Assembly: GCF_013282805.1 (NCBI RefSeq)
Contig: NZ_CP054038.1
Span: 1,116,001-1,180,000, forward strand
Reading direction: 5' to 3'
DNA from: Microbacterium hominis
GTDB taxonomy: Bacteria; Actinomycetota; Actinomycetes; Actinomycetales; Microbacteriaceae
Length of the DNA stretch: 64,000 bases
In this document: in pieces, positions 63,133 to 64,000 of the stretch
How positions within the stretch are numbered: the stretch's first letter is position 1
Layout of the letters: each line of letters opens with the position of its first letter
The notes under the pieces: model-generated
Seen by the model: only the letters and a program-made list of their open reading frames with translations
What the model was told of the DNA's origin: nothing
The model's database searches: none
Made by a program: the position numbers and the translations under genes

Positions 63133-64000
63133 GTGGACGTGGATGCCGAGACCGCAGCCGTCATCGAGCGCTACGCGCGCTTCGCCCGGGAGGAGGCGCC
63201 CGGGCGCTCCGCGCTGTACGGCGAGTGGGCGGCAGGCGTCGCCGACGACGACGCGACCGCGCGGATCCTCGCCCGCATCCCCGCGACCCGCCGCCAGCCG
63301 CCGCTGGTGTTCGCGATCACGCGGATGCTCGGCGCGCCCGAGGACGGATTCGGCGCCTGGGCAGCCTGGCTCGACCGGCACGCCGACGCCGTCGTGGCCG
63401 AGGCTGCGCGGCGAGGACTGCAGACCAACGAGCCGCAGCGGTGCGCGGCGCTGCTGCCGGCGCTGGCGACGATCCCCGGGCCGATCGCGCTCATCGAGAT
63501 CGGCGCGAGCGCGGGTCTGTGCCTGTATCCCGACCGTTATTCGTATCGCTATCGGGACGATCGCGACGTCGTCGACCTCGATCCGGCCGACGGGCCCTCG
63601 CGCGTGCGACTGGAATGCCGGGTGACCGGCGCGCCGCCCCTGCGGATGCCCGAGATCGTGTGGCGCGCCGGGATCGACCTGCAGCCCCTGGATGCGGCCT
63701 CGCCCGAGGACCGTGCGTTCCTTCGCGCCCTGGTCTGGCCGGGGGAGGAGGGACGGGCCGAGCGGGTGGAGGCCGCCCTCGACATCGTGGCCGCGGACCT
63801 GCCCCGCATCGTGGCCGGCGATGCCGCGGAGCCGGAGACGCTGCGGGCGCTCATCGCGTCGGCGCCCGCCGGTATCCCGACCGTGGTGACCACGCCCGGC
63901 GTGCTGCCGCACGTGCCGCGCGCCGGGCGCGAGCGCATCCGCGCGACCCTTCGCGGCGCCGACGTCACGTGGGTGACGATCGATCCCCCCGCGCTCGACG
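63133..64000 (+). CDS. DUF2332 family protein, cut by the right window edge
   Basis: At least 289 residues are readable with no stop before the edge. The N terminus (VIERYARFAREEAPGRSALYGEWAAGVADD) and the segments ALIEIGASAGLCLYPDRYSYRY and VTTPGVLPHVP match DUF2332 proteins of unknown function. GTG 63133 is six bases from GAGAAT, a possible -10. It is divergent from msrB. Confidence 0.8.
   Translation, partial: MDVDAETAAVIERYARFAREEAPGRSALYGEWAAGVADDDATARILARIPATRRQPPLVFAITRMLGAPEDGFGAWAAWLDRHADAVVAEAARRGLQTNEPQRCAALLPALATIPGPIALIEIGASAGLCLYPDRYSYRYRDDRDVVDLDPADGPSRVRLECRVTGAPPLRMPEIVWRAGIDLQPLDAASPEDRAFLRALVWPGEEGRAERVEAALDIVAADLPRIVAGDAAEPETLRALIASAPAGIPTVVTTPGVLPHVPRAGRERIRATLRGADVTWVTIDPPALD

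Overview
The window is high-GC actinobacterial DNA. Heavy use of GTG starts, gene content (GlnR, CarD, DUF4244/Tad pilus genes, a fused IspDF, DUF4032 and DUF2332 proteins, a Pls/PosA-type synthetase) and gene order suggest Microbacteriaceae, most likely Microbacterium or a close relative. It reads as ordinary chromosome: DNA replication, tRNA, isoprenoid and phosphate genes, three tRNAs, and no phage, integrase, transposase or CRISPR array.

Layout. 1-2.8 kb: end of a Tad/Flp pilus cluster (tadA, a frameshifted tadB-like gene, DUF4244 pilin-like protein, two TadE-like proteins). 2.8-9.0 kb: topA-tmk-holB and a secreted alpha/beta-hydrolase. 9.1-15 kb: tRNA-Thr(CGT), a DMT exporter, an MMPL exporter with an operator-like repeat, a nicotinamidase-like hydrolase and a Ser/Thr kinase. 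15-23.3 kb: a complete respiratory nitrate reductase operon, narGHJI plus narK, downstream of a tRNA-Lys whose 3' half is duplicated. 23.3-28.8 kb: a second Ser/Thr kinase, a sigma-region-2/anti-sigma fusion, an AraC regulator with a VOC protein, an unknown gene and a class IV aminotransferase-like enzyme. 28.8-33.1 kb: a covarying REP-like repeat and the pstSCAB phosphate transporter under a PHO box. 33.2-42.7 kb: a Lys/Ala-rich protein, a Pls/PosA-type NRPS with an M1 peptidase and a phosphopantetheinyl transferase, then mutT1-like and ppk. 42.7-50.2 kb: glnR, small membrane proteins, a nitrobindin-like protein, ygfZ, a methyltransferase, gpmA, and phoU divergent from a SenX3-RegX3 pair. 50.2-64 kb: carD, ispDF, an exporter with an acetyltransferase, cysS-rlmB, DUF4032, an UgpC/MsmK-type ATPase, a thioredoxin-fold protein without its CxxC, tRNA-Thr(TGT) fused head-on to a transporter gene, a nitroreductase, msrB and a DUF2332 gene cut by the right edge.

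How it fits together. Phosphate is the strongest theme: PstSCAB takes it up, PhoU and SenX3-RegX3 sense and signal, ppk stores it, and PHO-box repeats lie upstream of pstS and perhaps ppk. Nitrogen is the second: NarGHJI and NarK are here along with GlnR, the usual actinobacterial nitrogen regulator. A recurring control feature is a TANNNT -10 box 6-7 nt before the start codon, which predicts many leaderless mRNAs.

The most unusual items are the sigma2-RskA fusion without sigma region 4, the tandem repeat with a covarying hairpin beside pstB, the tRNA-Lys 3'-half duplication beside nar, the Pls/PosA cluster, the Ser-x-x-Ser thioredoxin-fold protein, and a start codon that shares its A with a tRNA CCA end. 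All functional calls rest on reading the protein sequence; no database search was run.
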